From: Polycladomyces subterraneus
GTDB lineage: Bacteria > Bacillota > Bacilli > Thermoactinomycetales > JIR-001
NCBI RefSeq assembly: GCF_030433435.1
Contig: NZ_JANRHH010000034.1
Coordinates: forward strand, 1-64,000
DNA length: 64,000 nt
Direction: 5' to 3'
The notes beneath the pieces were generated by a model. The model saw only the letters and a program-made list of their open reading frames with translations, was not told where the DNA came from and did not search any database. Both the position numbers and the translations under genes were made by a program. Shown here piece by piece: positions 27,328 to 36,766 of the stretch; position 1 is the stretch's first letter, and each line of letters opens with the position of its first letter.

Positions 27328-29280
27328 TCACGCCCTCCCTGCCGCAGATTCCGTACGTTCGATCTCATCCACTTGAATGTAGTGGTGATCGTCGTATTCA
27401 AACGAGCGTTTCAGCATGCAATACAGCACGCCGAGCAATCCGATGATACCCATCCAGTACCATTCAAACACCAACCCGAACCCGGCGATGAAGAACCAGA
27501 TCGACATGATAAACGGCCGGCCCGAATTGTTGGGCATGTGAATCGGTTTGAGCGGTCGCAGTTCCCACGGTTGTTTCCGTTTCCGCTGCTTCATGTGCCA
27601 CCACGCGTCAAGGTCATCCACTTCCGGGATGCGAGCGAAGTTGTAGTGCGGTGCCGGCGAGGAAATCGACCACTCCAGCGTCCGTCCGTTCCAGATGTCG
27701 CCCGTGAGATCGCGTTCGCCGTGGCGTACGCTGTACAAGATGTTGTACACCATGATGAGGAACCCGACACCCATCATATAGGCACCCACCGTGGAGATAA
27801 AGTTGTACGGAGTCCATCCAAGCCCTTCCGGATAGGTGTACATCCGCCGGGTCATCCCCATCAAGCCCACGAAATACTGAGGGAAGAAGCAGACGTTAAA
27901 CCCGATGTTAAACAGCCAAAATGCCCATTTCCCTTGCCGTTCGTCCAGCTTAAAGCCGAACATTTTGGGCCACCAATAGTACAGCCCCGCCAAACATCCG
28001 AAAACTGTTCCCCCGACCAATACATAGTGGAAGTGGGAGATCAGGAAATAACTGTTGTGATATTGGTAATCCGCCGGTGCCACAGCGAGCATCACCCCGG
28101 TCAAGCCCCCGATCAGGAACGTGGGGATGAAACCGACCGCCCACAGCATCGGCGTCGTAAATTCAATCCGTCCTTTGTACAGCGTAAACAGCCAGTTGAA
28201 CACCTTCACCCCGGTCGGAATGGCGATCGCCATCGTCGATATCGAGAAGAAGGAGTTAACGGCCGGTCCTGCACCCATCGTGAAGAAGTGGTGCACCCAT
28301 GTAAGGAAGCTGACCGCCGAGATCACGACCATCGAGTACACCATCGCACCGTATCCGAACAGCCGCTTGCGGGCGAATGTGCTGATCACTTCGGAGAAAA
28401 TACCGAATGCCGGCAAAACCACGATATACACTTCCGGGTGACCCCAGATCCAGAAAAGGTTGGCCCACATCATCGGCTCTCCACCACCGGCAATGGTGAA
28501 GAAGTGCGACCCGAACAACCGGTCAATCGTCAACAGGGCCAACGCTACGGTCAGCACCGGGAACGCGAAGATGATAATGATTGACGTGATCAACACGGAC
28601 CACGTAAACATCGGCATCCGCATCAGCGTCATGCCCGGCGCGCGCATTTTCAGGATGGTGACCAGGAAGTTGATCCCGGTCATCAGCGACCCGATCCCGG
28701 AAATCTGCAAACTGAGCAAATAGTAGTTGATACCAGGTCCGGGAGCAAGATCACTGCCGGCCAGCGGTGTGTAGTTGGTCCAACCCGCATCCGGCGCGCC
28801 ACCGATCATGAACGCAATGTTGAACAGCATGCAACCGGCAAAAAACAGCCAGAAGCTGACGGCGTTCAGGTAAGGGAACGCCACGTCGCGTGCCCCGATT
28901 TGCAGCGGTACGGCCACGTTCATCAATCCGAAGATGAACGGCATGGCCATGAAAAAGATCATGATCGTCCCGTGCGCGGTGAATATCTGGTTATAGTGTT
29001 CCGCGTCGAGAATATGCAGATTTGGCAAAGCCAACTGCGTCCGCATTAACAAGCCGTCAATCCCGCCGCGGAACAACATCAACAGCGACGAGATGAGGTA
29101 CATGATCCCGATCTTTTTGTGGTCGACGGTCGTCAGCCATTCGTCCCACAGCCATTTCCATTTTTTATAGTAGGTCAGAACGAACACGATCCCGGCGATG
29201 GTGAGCACGCTCAACACGTCGGCCACATAAATCATTGGCTCGCCGGTCACAAAAAAGTTCTTGGGAAGATGAAATCCCAT
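27328..29280 (-). CDS. qoxB: Menaquinol oxidase aa3-600 subunit I
   Basis: 650 residues, the QoxB length. It carries the low-spin heme a, the heme a3-CuB centre and proton channels. Heme and copper ligands are visible: TAHGTIMIFFMAMP, the CuB site WIWGHPEVYIVVLPAFG with its cross-linked His-Tyr, THHFFTMG-like VHHFFTMGAG, and ISHFHYVLVGG. The N-terminus (FFVTGEPMIYVADVLSVL) and the VEWYW-like FEWYWMG end are QoxB-specific. Start ATG 29280 follows AAAGGAGG at ten bases. Confidence 0.96.
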   Translation of the reverse strand: MGFHLPKNFFVTGEPMIYVADVLSVLTIAGIVFVLTYYKKWKWLWDEWLTTVDHKKIGIMYLISSLLMLFRGGIDGLLMRTQLALPNLHILDAEHYNQIFTAHGTIMIFFMAMPFIFGLMNVAVPLQIGARDVAFPYLNAVSFWLFFAGCMLFNIAFMIGGAPDAGWTNYTPLAGSDLAPGPGINYYLLSLQISGIGSLMTGINFLVTILKMRAPGMTLMRMPMFTWSVLITSIIIIFAFPVLTVALALLTIDRLFGSHFFTIAGGGEPMMWANLFWIWGHPEVYIVVLPAFGIFSEVISTFARKRLFGYGAMVYSMVVISAVSFLTWVHHFFTMGAGPAVNSFFSISTMAIAIPTGVKVFNWLFTLYKGRIEFTTPMLWAVGFIPTFLIGGLTGVMLAVAPADYQYHNSYFLISHFHYVLVGGTVFGCLAGLYYWWPKMFGFKLDERQGKWAFWLFNIGFNVCFFPQYFVGLMGMTRRMYTYPEGLGWTPYNFISTVGAYMMGVGFLIMVYNILYSVRHGERDLTGDIWNGRTLEWSISSPAPHYNFARIPEVDDLDAWWHMKQRKRKQPWELRPLKPIHMPNNSGRPFIMSIWFFIAGFGLVFEWYWMGIIGLLGVLYCMLKRSFEYDDHHYIQVDEIERTESAAGRA

Positions 29281-29302
29281 ACTTGCCAATCCTCCTTTTC
29301 CC

Positions 29303-30220
29303 TCAATGGGCGTGATGGTGCATCGTTCCGGTGACAGGCTCTTTCGGCCGGTTCATCTGATTTTTGATGCCTTTGACGTCCCCGATCAATCCCGCTTGAT
29401 CGGCAATTTTGGGGTAGGAAGAGAAGGTCATTTTCTTCGCCAAACCGCGCTCCAACAGTTTGAGATACTGTGCTTCCGTCTGTTTCGGTGCGGTTTTCTT
29501 CACCTGCTGAACCCATTTGTCATAATCCGCAGGCGACTTGGCGACTACGTCAAAGGTCATGTGAGTGAAATACTTACCGGAGAAGTTGGCGCTTCTCCCT
29601 TGGTACACACCGGGATGATCCGCCTGCAACCACAGATGCATCACCATGCCGGGCATGGTATATTCCTGTCCGCCCAGTGAAGGAACCCAAAACGAGTTCA
29701 TTGGTCCCACCGCGTCCATCTCAAACTGAACCGGTGTATCGGCAGGAATCGTCACGTAGTTGACTGTCTCAATTCCTTCCTTGGGATAACGGAAAATCCA
29801 TTTCCAATCCGCCGACGTCACCTTGATCGTCATCGGCGGTCTGTCACTGGATGGTTGTTTTTCCAAGCCGTATGTCGCCTTCACCGTAGGAATCGCCAAT
29901 GCGATGACGACTGCGACGGGAATCAATGTCCAGATCATCTCCAGGAGTTTGCTACCCTCCTGATCCGGCGGTTCGTATCCTTTGTTTTCCGGTTTGGCCC
30001 GATATTTGATGATCACGTACGCAAAAATCCCAAACACCGCCAAAACGATGATCAACATTAATCCGAACGACCAAACGATGAGATCATATTGTTGTTTCGC
30101 GACAGGGCCTTTCGGATCCAGTACCACATATTGTTCACGACTGCAGCCCGCCAGCAGCAACACTGCCGACAAGCCGATTAGTGTCAGCCATTGACGTAAA
30201 CGTTTGCGAAATGGCTCCAT
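29303..30220 (-). CDS. qoxA: Menaquinol oxidase aa3-600 subunit II
   Basis: 305-residue lipoprotein (lipobox LLAGC, Cys26) with two membrane helices and a periplasm-facing cupredoxin domain. The CuA cysteines of cytochrome c oxidases are absent: the loop reads GRSANFSGKYFTHM, and the domain otherwise matches QoxA (VTSADWKWIFRYP, LGGQEYTMPGMVMHLWLQAD). So the complex takes electrons from menaquinol, not cytochrome c. The C-terminus ends in a short His cluster. It is the first gene of qoxABCD. Confidence 0.93.
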   Translation of the reverse strand: MEPFRKRLRQWLTLIGLSAVLLLAGCSREQYVVLDPKGPVAKQQYDLIVWSFGLMLIIVLAVFGIFAYVIIKYRAKPENKGYEPPDQEGSKLLEMIWTLIPVAVVIALAIPTVKATYGLEKQPSSDRPPMTIKVTSADWKWIFRYPKEGIETVNYVTIPADTPVQFEMDAVGPMNSFWVPSLGGQEYTMPGMVMHLWLQADHPGVYQGRSANFSGKYFTHMTFDVVAKSPADYDKWVQQVKKTAPKQTEAQYLKLLERGLAKKMTFSSYPKIADQAGLIGDVKGIKNQMNRPKEPVTGTMHHHAH

Positions 30221-30583
30221 CGTCTTTATCCCCTTTCCCGCACCAGCGAAGAATTGTTCAACATTTCACATAAATCGATTTCATGGCTTCGCCGATGCTT
30301 GATCACTTTCGGTATTATCCCGGTAATAACCGGTAAATTCAGGGTGTTTCAGGATATGTTAGGGCTTTGGATATAAAGGATTTTGATTCCATCCAATCAT
30401 ATCAAATCCTTTCTCATGCAGTCCTCGGTTTCCGCTCGATTTCAAACGAATTTCATCAAGCTGAAACAAATCAGCCACCATTTGTCGAAAAAAACGTCAC
30501 ATATATGGGAAAAATTACCTCCATCCTTCAAAAGCCCTTGATACGAAGGATGAAAAAGAGAAGCTGGATTTATCGGGATTGGA
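30221..30583. other. Gene-free stretch upstream of qoxA
   Basis: No convincing gene on either strand. A possible minus-strand promoter for qoxA (CTGAAT, 17 bases, GATAAT) lies around 30316-30344. It overlaps an imperfect inverted repeat GGTATTA/TAATAACC that could be an operator for an oxygen or redox regulator. The remaining plus-strand frame across 30367-30645 is antisense to a terminator and lacks coding character. Confidence 0.4.
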
Positions 30584-30621
30584 TAAAAAAAAAAAAAGTC
30601 GATCCCGTAGAGGATCGACCT
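30584..30621 (-). terminator. Terminator of nitroreductase gene
   Basis: GTCGATCC (30598-30605) and GGATCGAC (30612-30619) form the stem, and the minus strand continues with a run of about twelve T. Confidence 0.9.
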
Positions 30622-30641
30622 TGGAAAATCGAATCAGGGCA

Positions 30642-31244
30642 TTAACGGTACGTCACGATGCGGTCCAGTGAATGGCGGTGATGGGGATAGCCGGGTTCGA
30701 CACCTTTGCCAATCGCCACCAAAGCAGGGATTTGTACGTGATCCGCCAGGTTGAGAAGCCGCCGCACCTTGACGGGGTCAAACCCGAGCATGGGAGAAGT
30801 GTCGTATCCCATTCCTTTGGCCGCAATGAGCAGGAACCCCAAAAAGATGTATGTTTGAGCAGCTCCCCACGCTCCGCGTTGTTCTACACTTTGCGGTCCG
30901 AACGTATCCAAAATGGTCTTCTCCAACCGGTCCACCGCTTCAGGCGGCATATTAGGGTGTGCGAATTCCCGGGGATGTTGGAGTACATCCTCCATATCGC
31001 TGGTCACCACAATGACAGCGGGAGCCGAGCCGACCTGCTTTTGTCCGTAAGCTGCCTCTTGCAATTGTGATTTCAATTCCGGGTCGGTCACGACGATCAC
31101 GCGCCACGGTTGCACGTTCCACGCACTGGGTGCCAAATGGGCCAACCGGAGGATCTCCTGCAAATCTTCACGCGGAATGGGCTTTTGTTCATACTCTCGA
31201 ATACTGCGCCGGCTTTCAATGGCTTCTTTCACGCTGAGGGTCAT
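30642..31244 (-). CDS. Nitroreductase family protein
   Basis: 200-residue FMN-dependent oxidoreductase. The flavin-binding signature SRRSIREYEQKPI near residue 12 and the SAWNVQPWRVIVV segment are typical, as is the later AQTYIFLGFLLIAAKGMGYDTSPMLGFD. Such enzymes reduce nitroaromatics, quinones or related substrates with NAD(P)H. ATG 31244 is preceded by GAGGAGG. It is transcribed alone, with its own terminator. Confidence 0.85.
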   Translation of the reverse strand: MTLSVKEAIESRRSIREYEQKPIPREDLQEILRLAHLAPSAWNVQPWRVIVVTDPELKSQLQEAAYGQKQVGSAPAVIVVTSDMEDVLQHPREFAHPNMPPEAVDRLEKTILDTFGPQSVEQRGAWGAAQTYIFLGFLLIAAKGMGYDTSPMLGFDPVKVRRLLNLADHVQIPALVAIGKGVEPGYPHHRHSLDRIVTYR

Positions 31245-31338
31245 GCAACATGTTCCTCCTCACGCATTTTTCTCATTTTTTGAAATCATTAATTTTACGA
31301 TCATTATATCGCAACAAGCTGTATAACTGCACCTGACT

Positions 31339-31437
31339 ATGTCGGGGTTTGACGACAGGGAAACGGAGCAACTGATCCGATGGCTGAAAAAAATGGGGCT
31401 TAAAGCGGAAAAACGATTGAAGGGGCAGAGGTGTTAA
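31339..31437 (+). other. 32-codon ORF, possible remnant
   Basis: A short plus-strand frame (MSGFDDRETEQLIRWLKKMG..., 32 codons) has protein-like composition with a basic amphipathic helix, but no ribosome site. It may be the tail of a lost gene. The stop overlaps the hairpin that follows. Confidence 0.2.
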
Positions 31438-31464
31438 CACCCCATGCATGTTGCATGGGGTGTT
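31436..31464 (-). terminator. Hairpin after polysaccharide deacetylase gene
   Basis: AACACCCCATGCA and TGCATGGGGTGTT form a perfect 13-base-pair stem with a three-base loop just after the deacetylase stop. No T tract is obvious on the minus strand, so termination would rely on the stem alone. Confidence 0.6.
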
Positions 31465-31469
31465 GGTGT

Positions 31470-32402
31470 TCATCTGATGCCGGCATAAGCCGGTTTGTCC
31501 AGCAACTCGGGTACCGTCACAATTTCGTAGCCGTGTGATTTGAGGTATTGAATGATTCGCGGCAATGCTTTGATCGTGTTGTCCAAATGTCCGCGTGCTC
31601 CCGCCGAGTGTTGCAGGATGATGCCGCCCGGCCCCGTTTGGTTCCGCACATAGCGCATGATTTTGGCGGCCGGCGTCCCCGCCCAGTCGCGGGTATCCAC
31701 ACTCCAGTCGACGATGGTGTAACCCAGCTGATGAAACCGCTGTTCGAGCTGATCATTCAGCTTTCCGTACGGCGGACGGAACAACAGCATTCGCAAGCCT
31801 GTCAATTTGAAAATGACCGTATTGGTCCGTTCAATCTGCTCAACTGCCTGACTGGGCGTTAAACGGGTCAAGTCGGGGTGATTCCAAGAATGGTTGCCCA
31901 ACACATGTCCTTCCTGAAGAATCCGCCGGATCATCTCCGGGTGTGCTTGAGCATTTTTCCCGGTGACAAAAAAGGTGGCGTGGACACCTTCTTTTTTCAG
32001 GATATTTAACACCTGATTCGTGTAGTATGTATCCGGTCCGTCATCAAAGGTAAGCGCCACGGCTTTTTTTCCGCCCGATCCCTTAAAAAAGATCAACGGC
32101 TCGGATTCGGCGGACGATTTTTGCTCAGACAGTTGGGTGGAGCTTTTCTTGGAATCGGTCTGGGCTTGATCAGTCAACGGCTCTTCATCCGGCAGTTCCC
32201 CAGTCGGTTTCTCTGTTATCGAAGATGAGGGTTGTTTGGATTGCGGGTTTGTGTCTGAGACAGATGCTTGATGTTGCGCCGTGTTTGGTTGTTGATGGTT
32301 AGTGTTTGAGTGCGGGGCGGGTTTCGCCGTCACTTGACCCGAACAGCCCGCACTCAGCATGACCATCAACCCCACAAGCACGAAACGGGTCCACAGTCGC
32401 AA
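31470..32402 (-). CDS. Polysaccharide deacetylase lipoprotein (CE4)
   Basis: 310 residues. Lipobox LSAGC (Cys20) is followed by about 85 disordered residues rich in Gln, Ser, Thr and Lys that act as a tether, then a NodB domain. Catalytic and metal motifs are complete: TFDDGPD, GNHSWNHPD, RPPYGKLN, DWSVDTRDW and ILQHSAG. It probably removes acetyl groups from peptidoglycan or another wall polymer at the outer face of the membrane. A second deacetylase lies at 40348-41211 with a very similar C-terminal end (PRIIQ...L...GY...V.ELLD.PAY). Confidence 0.9.
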   Translation of the reverse strand: MRLWTRFVLVGLMVMLSAGCSGQVTAKPAPHSNTNHQQPNTAQHQASVSDTNPQSKQPSSSITEKPTGELPDEEPLTDQAQTDSKKSSTQLSEQKSSAESEPLIFFKGSGGKKAVALTFDDGPDTYYTNQVLNILKKEGVHATFFVTGKNAQAHPEMIRRILQEGHVLGNHSWNHPDLTRLTPSQAVEQIERTNTVIFKLTGLRMLLFRPPYGKLNDQLEQRFHQLGYTIVDWSVDTRDWAGTPAAKIMRYVRNQTGPGGIILQHSAGARGHLDNTIKALPRIIQYLKSHGYEIVTVPELLDKPAYAGIR

Positions 32403-32477
32403 ATGCGCTCCCTCCCATTTCTCCCCAAAATCTCTCTCTACTCATTTGTCAAGGTGATTGAAAAACAATAACACAAA

Positions 32478-32513
32478 AAGAGAAGGTGCAGTTCCCGTCA
32501 CCGCACCTTTTTG
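32478..32513. terminator. Bidirectional terminator hairpin
   Basis: AAGGTGC and GCACCTT pair over a 13-base loop, with T-rich tails on both strands. It can end the yebC-GNAT unit on the minus strand, lying between that unit and the deacetylase promoter. Confidence 0.6.
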
Positions 32514-32688
32514 GTTATGCCTGCCGTCCCAAACCGATCGAACGAACGGACGATTTCATTGTACCATGATCGTCACGATTCGACATTTTGCAAACAGGCC
32601 TGATTTTCTATTGAAATAGTAGAAAATAATCGTTTTTGACTACTTTCCTTCCTCTCCCATCTTTTTTTTGTGAAATCACATATGGAAA

Positions 32689-33243
32689 TCAGTGGATATT
32701 ATTTTTGCCGTTTTCCCACTCTCTCCGCAACAACCCGTAAAGCCACATATCATGACGACGACCATCACGATGCAGGAATTCGCGGTAACATCCTTCCCGT
32801 TGAAATCCAAGTTTCTCGTACAATGCGACAGCAGGGCGATTGTAGGCGAAAACGGTCAGTTGGACGCGGTGAAGGTTGCATTCGTCAAACGCAAAATCTA
32901 AGATTAACCGCAAGGCATCCACGCCGTATCCGTTACCCCGGTGTTCCGGCCCTATCGAGATCGACAACCATCCCGTTCCGTGATTCCACAATATGTCCTC
33001 AAGTGTGACCATGCCTACCAACCGATCATCATCCTGTGTACGGATACCGAACAAAAAACTTTTCTCATGATTCTGATAACGATCACGCCACTGTTCCAAC
33101 CTCTCCCGTGTCATAGGCACATCAAAAGCGGACAGCATACGTATCCATTGCCCATCCGCATACCATTGTGCAATCACATCCAAATCGGAATCGGTGAGCG
33201 GGCTCAACCGAACTCGCTCACCGACGAACAACGGTTTAACCAT
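32689..33243 (-). CDS. GNAT-family N-acetyltransferase (RimJ/RimL type)
   Basis: 184 residues. The acetyl-CoA binding motif [22 protein letters not shown] and the later [21 protein letters not shown] are classic for RimJ/RimL-like GNATs that acetylate protein N-termini or small amines. ATG 33243 overlaps the end of yebC by eight bases, so it is coupled to that gene. The substrate is unknown. Confidence 0.85.
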   Translation of the reverse strand: MVKPLFVGERVRLSPLTDSDLDVIAQWYADGQWIRMLSAFDVPMTRERLEQWRDRYQNHEKSFLFGIRTQDDDRLVGMVTLEDILWNHGTGWLSISIGPEHRGNGYGVDALRLILDFAFDECNLHRVQLTVFAYNRPAVALYEKLGFQREGCYREFLHRDGRRHDMWLYGLLRREWENGKNNIH

Positions 33244-33991
33244 TGTATTTCTCCATTTCCTCTTCGCTGATGTCGAAGTTAGCGTAGACGTTTTGCACGT
33301 CGTCATGGTCTTCCAACGCTTCCATCAAGGCCAGCATTTTGGGAACGTCTTCTCCTGACAGCTGGACCGTATTTTGCGGCACCATCGTCACTTCGGCGGT
33401 GGTGAAGGACAGTCCCTCGGCTTCCAGCGCATTTTTTACTTCTTCAAAGCTTTCCGGATCAGTCGTGATTTCATAGGTTTGATCCGTCGTTTGGAAATCC
33501 TCCGCTCCGGCTTCCAACGCCACAGCCAAAATGTCTTCCTCGTCCTTGTCTGTTTGGCTCCGGTCGATTACCAGCAACCCTTTGCGGTCGAACATCCAGG
33601 CCACACAGCCGGATTCACCCAGGTTGCCGCCCCGTTTGGAAAAAATGTGACGCATGTCGGCGGCAGTCCTGTTGCGGTTGTCCGACAAGGCCTCCACCAT
33701 CACCGCAACGCCGCCGGGACCGTACCCTTCGTAAACGATATGTTCGTAGTTGTTGCCCCCGTTTTCGCCCGTCGCCTTTTTGATTGCCCGTTCGATATTG
33801 TCGTTGGGCATGTTTTGCGAGCGTGCCTTGGCGATGGCCAGGCGCAACCGTTGGTTGTTATTGGGATCCGGGCCGCCTTCCCGTGCGGCGACGAAGATTT
33901 CGCGAGCCAGTTTGGCGAATAGTTTGCCCCTCAGTGCGTCTTGCCGTCCTTTACGATGTTGAATGTTTTTCCATTTGGAATGACCAGCCAT
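33236..33991 (-). CDS. yebC: YebC/PmpR-family protein
   Basis: 251 residues. The N-terminus [19 protein letters not shown] and later [31 protein letters not shown] and GCVAWMF are invariant family features. Members act as transcription factors or, as recent work on YebC paralogues suggests, ribosome-associated factors relieving stalls at proline runs. Start ATG 33991 has GAAGAGGTG upstream; a longer frame is not supported. Confidence 0.93.
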   Translation of the reverse strand: MAGHSKWKNIQHRKGRQDALRGKLFAKLAREIFVAAREGGPDPNNNQRLRLAIAKARSQNMPNDNIERAIKKATGENGGNNYEHIVYEGYGPGGVAVMVEALSDNRNRTAADMRHIFSKRGGNLGESGCVAWMFDRKGLLVIDRSQTDKDEEDILAVALEAGAEDFQTTDQTYEITTDPESFEEVKNALEAEGLSFTTAEVTMVPQNTVQLSGEDVPKMLALMEALEDHDDVQNVYANFDISEEEMEKYNG

Positions 33992-34028
33992 GTTCCACAC
34001 CTCTTCCCACAGCGTCATCCGTATTATA

Positions 34029-34880
34029 TTATAAGCCCCAGTCGCGAAGATAACGGAAGTCGACGCCGATCGTGCGGTCTCCCAGCTTCAGAATCACCGG
34101 CAGTCGGCGTTTGTACTGATTTCGCACGATCCGGCGGGTCACCCCTTCCACAAAATCGGAAGGGAACCCCAGCTCCGACAGCTGTTCCCGTGTATAGCGA
34201 CAGTCGATCAAGTAGTACAGGAGACGGTCGACGTCGAAGTAACTGAAACCCAATTCTCCCTCGTCCGTCTGATCCTGCCACAGATCAGCGCTCGGCGGTT
34301 TGTTGATGATTTGTTGCGGGACGCCCAGGTAGGCAGATAGTTGGCGTACCTGCGTCTTGTACAGATCCCCGAGCGGATTGACCGCCGACGCCATGTCACC
34401 GTATTGGGTTCCGTAACCCAACAACAGCTCCGTCTTGTTGCTGGTACCGATCACCAATGCGTTGTATTGGGCGGACAGGTCATACAAAATCGTCATCCGT
34501 TCGCGCGCCATTTTGTTTCCTCGTCTGAGCGGGGTGGCATCGGGAAACCGCTCAAAATAGGCGTCGATCTGCGGAGTGATGTCGATGGTGAGCGACTCCA
34601 CACCCGTGTCGTCGATCGCCGCCTGCGCATCGGCCAAACTGGACGGACTGCTCGTTTTGTACGGCATCCGCACGGCCGTAACACGATCTTTGCCGAACGC
34701 TTCGACGCACAGATACAACGACAGGGCGGAATCGATACCGCCGGATAATCCGAGGATGACCCGGTCAAATCCAGCTTTTTCCACCTCTTCCCGCAGTGCC
34801 CGCGTCAAGATAGCGACGGTCAGTTTTTCATTTACCCGTAAATACGGTGCTCGCGCCAACATCTCTTCGATCTTGTTCAT
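34029..34880 (-). CDS. nadE: NAD+ synthetase
   Basis: 283 residues. The ATP-pyrophosphatase loop [13 protein letters not shown] (SGGIDS at 46-51) and [17 protein letters not shown] are diagnostic. It amidates deamido-NAD to NAD in the cytoplasm. The ATG overlaps the stop of the carbon-nitrogen hydrolase gene by four bases. That upstream protein probably supplies ammonia from glutamine, so the two genes would make a two-subunit equivalent of the fused glutamine-dependent NAD synthetase. Confidence 0.93.
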   Translation of the reverse strand: MNKIEEMLARAPYLRVNEKLTVAILTRALREEVEKAGFDRVILGLSGGIDSALSLYLCVEAFGKDRVTAVRMPYKTSSPSSLADAQAAIDDTGVESLTIDITPQIDAYFERFPDATPLRRGNKMARERMTILYDLSAQYNALVIGTSNKTELLLGYGTQYGDMASAVNPLGDLYKTQVRQLSAYLGVPQQIINKPPSADLWQDQTDEGELGFSYFDVDRLLYYLIDCRYTREQLSELGFPSDFVEGVTRRIVRNQYKRRLPVILKLGDRTIGVDFRYLRDWGL

Positions 34881-35734
34881 GACCGGGTCCCCTCCTCCGT
34901 CCGCCGGGCAATGATCCGGTTCAGTTCGCGCGCCGTCAACTCCACATCCTCATCGCGTAACATCGGCATTTGGAAACGGGCCCGGCGAATCTGATCCGGC
35001 TTCACGTCAACCAACACCAATTCCGGCTCGAACAAGGCGCCTTGCTTGATCAGACGGCCGAACGGATCGTAGGCCATCGACCCGCCGAAAAAGGTGACGC
35101 CGTCCTCAACACCAACACGATGGGCGAAAAAGACGTAAGACCCTTGCAGCATCGCATGATTGGAAAGCAGACGGTGCCACACCTGCTCGGACCCCAGCCC
35201 TTCACTTCCCACGCGTCGAGCCGGGGAATTGGACAGAACGATCAGCCATTCCGCCCCGTCCTGGGCCAACAGATACGGCGCCGAAACATGCCACATGTCC
35301 TCGCAAATCAACATGCCCATCCGTCCAAATCGGGTCTCGAAGCTGCGGATATTCCGACCACGCCCGAAATACCGGGCTTCGTCAAACATGCCGTACGTGG
35401 GCAGATAGACTTTGCGATGGACGTGCACGATCCGGCCGCCGCTCGCATAGACACCGGCATTATACAAAATATGATCCGGACTTTCTTCCACCATCCCGAA
35501 CACGAGATCCACCTCTTTGGACAGCGATACCATTTCCTGGATCTCGGGATGGTCCATCGTCCGGGCCACTTCATACGTCAAATCTTGCAGTTGATATCCC
35601 GTCAAGCTGAGTTCCGGGAAAATAACGAGATCCACTTGCTTCTCCTTCGCTTGCTGGATCATCTCCCGGTGCAATGCGAGATTGCGATCCAACCGTCCCA
35701 GTGCGGGACGGATCTGCGCCAACCCTATTCTCAT
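34877..35734 (-). CDS. Carbon-nitrogen hydrolase, probable glutaminase subunit of NAD synthetase
   Basis: 285-residue nitrilase-superfamily protein. The catalytic triad is visible: Glu41 (FPELSLTGY), Lys108 (HRKVYLPTYG) and Cys144 (LICEDMWH). YGMFDEARYFGRG and the LICEDMW motif are close to the glutaminase domain of fused NAD synthetases. It directly precedes and overlaps nadE, which supports the role of releasing ammonia from glutamine for the synthetase. An independent omega-amidase role is possible. Confidence 0.85.
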   Translation of the reverse strand: MRIGLAQIRPALGRLDRNLALHREMIQQAKEKQVDLVIFPELSLTGYQLQDLTYEVARTMDHPEIQEMVSLSKEVDLVFGMVEESPDHILYNAGVYASGGRIVHVHRKVYLPTYGMFDEARYFGRGRNIRSFETRFGRMGMLICEDMWHVSAPYLLAQDGAEWLIVLSNSPARRVGSEGLGSEQVWHRLLSNHAMLQGSYVFFAHRVGVEDGVTFFGGSMAYDPFGRLIKQGALFEPELVLVDVKPDQIRRARFQMPMLRDEDVELTARELNRIIARRTEEGTRS

Positions 35735-35754
35735 CGATCGGCCTCCTCAAAACA

Positions 35755-35802
35755 ACAAAAAAAGGCTTATGAAATCATTCTTCATGATACCATAAGCCTT
35801 CC
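35755..35802 (-). terminator. Terminator of CotS-like kinase gene
   Basis: AAGGCTTATG (35762-35771) and CATAAGCCTT (35791-35800) pair, and the minus strand then reads TTTTTTTG. It separates the spore-coat-type gene pair from the NAD genes. Confidence 0.85.
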
Positions 35803-35805
35803 ATG

Positions 35806-36753
35806 CTACCAAGATCTTATTGTTTCAAGAAATCGCTGCCAATGTTCCCGGTCCCGGACGAGCTGTTTGAGATAGGGCAGGGATTTGACAAGTGCGTATC
35901 CTCTCTTCTCTTGGACAAGACCAACCGCTTCCCGGAAAAATTCATTGGGAAACGAAAGCAGAGCGACGAGCAATGTCTTTTCCCCGGCGGAAAGAGGACG
36001 AATCGCTTCGTATTCGGCCAGGAGCATCCGATAAATATCCGGTGCCCAGTGATGTTCGGACAGTGTGCGGGACATCAACTGCCATACATCACCCAGCTGG
36101 CTGTCATAATCAGCAGTCTCAAAATCGATCAGCCACAACTGTCCTTTTGTGTCCATCACCCAATTGTGACTGGCCAAATCCCGGTGCGCCAAACGGTGAA
36201 GACGACGATCCCGCTTCACCCATTTTCGCAGACCCAGCGCGTTCAAACGCGACATTGCCGCCACCCCGGCTTGATAAAAAAATGAACCATATGTTTTCAT
36301 CAAACTTGCTAACTCGTGGTCCGTATCTCCGAGTGTCGTTATCGTCCGGTAAAACTCGCGCAACCGGGTGTCCAAGCGCTCTTCCAGCAAATATTCCCCC
36401 TGATGATATGGACGGGTCTGCAAACCGTCTCCCAACCGATGAAACAAGGCCAGTTGACGCGCCGCTTTCCGTGCATCGGACAACTTTTTGTACGAAGCCG
36501 GTTGTCCTGGAATGAGCGGAGTCAACACCCATCGTTTCCCGTCCGTCCGAATCTGCGGCATCAAATGGAAGCCCCGCATTCGCATCTCCCGGTCCACCCA
36601 TAGCCACCAGTACAGGTGAGCAACGTGCTGCACCCGTTTGGCTACCCAATCACCTCTGGAGGTGCGTACCCGCCATAAGCGCCGAAACGGTTCCGCTCCC
36701 CAGACCGGTGTGCCCAGCACATCGGCCACTCGCAGAAGGTCTTTTTCTTTCAT
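35806..36753 (-). CDS. CotS/YsxE-like phosphotransferase-fold protein
   Basis: 315 residues with the aminoglycoside phosphotransferase/kinase-like fold: Brenner loop LAHRDLASHNWVMD, then the metal-binding Asp in LWLIDFETADYD. The HLYWWLWVDREMRMRGFHLMPQI stretch and LSFPNEFFREA are typical of CotS-family spore coat proteins. Start ATG 36753 follows GGGGAAGG. It lies directly after a SafA-like gene on the same strand, so a role in coat assembly during sporulation is likely. Enzymatic activity is unproven for the family. Confidence 0.78.
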   Translation of the reverse strand: MKEKDLLRVADVLGTPVWGAEPFRRLWRVRTSRGDWVAKRVQHVAHLYWWLWVDREMRMRGFHLMPQIRTDGKRWVLTPLIPGQPASYKKLSDARKAARQLALFHRLGDGLQTRPYHQGEYLLEERLDTRLREFYRTITTLGDTDHELASLMKTYGSFFYQAGVAAMSRLNALGLRKWVKRDRRLHRLAHRDLASHNWVMDTKGQLWLIDFETADYDSQLGDVWQLMSRTLSEHHWAPDIYRMLLAEYEAIRPLSAGEKTLLVALLSFPNEFFREAVGLVQEKRGYALVKSLPYLKQLVRDREHWQRFLETIRSW

Positions 36754-36766
36754 ACTCCCTTCCCCG

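Noticed and set aside
27256-28584. 442-codon plus-strand ORF opposite qoxB
   Set aside because: Antisense shadow of a conserved oxidase gene; composition rich in His, Arg, Pro and Asp as expected from antisense frames.
30367-30645. 92-codon plus-strand ORF
   Set aside because: It crosses the nitroreductase terminator in antisense and has no ribosome site.
32650-32690. AT-rich tract as terminator of GNAT
   Set aside because: No stem; the hairpin at 32478-32513 is a better candidate.
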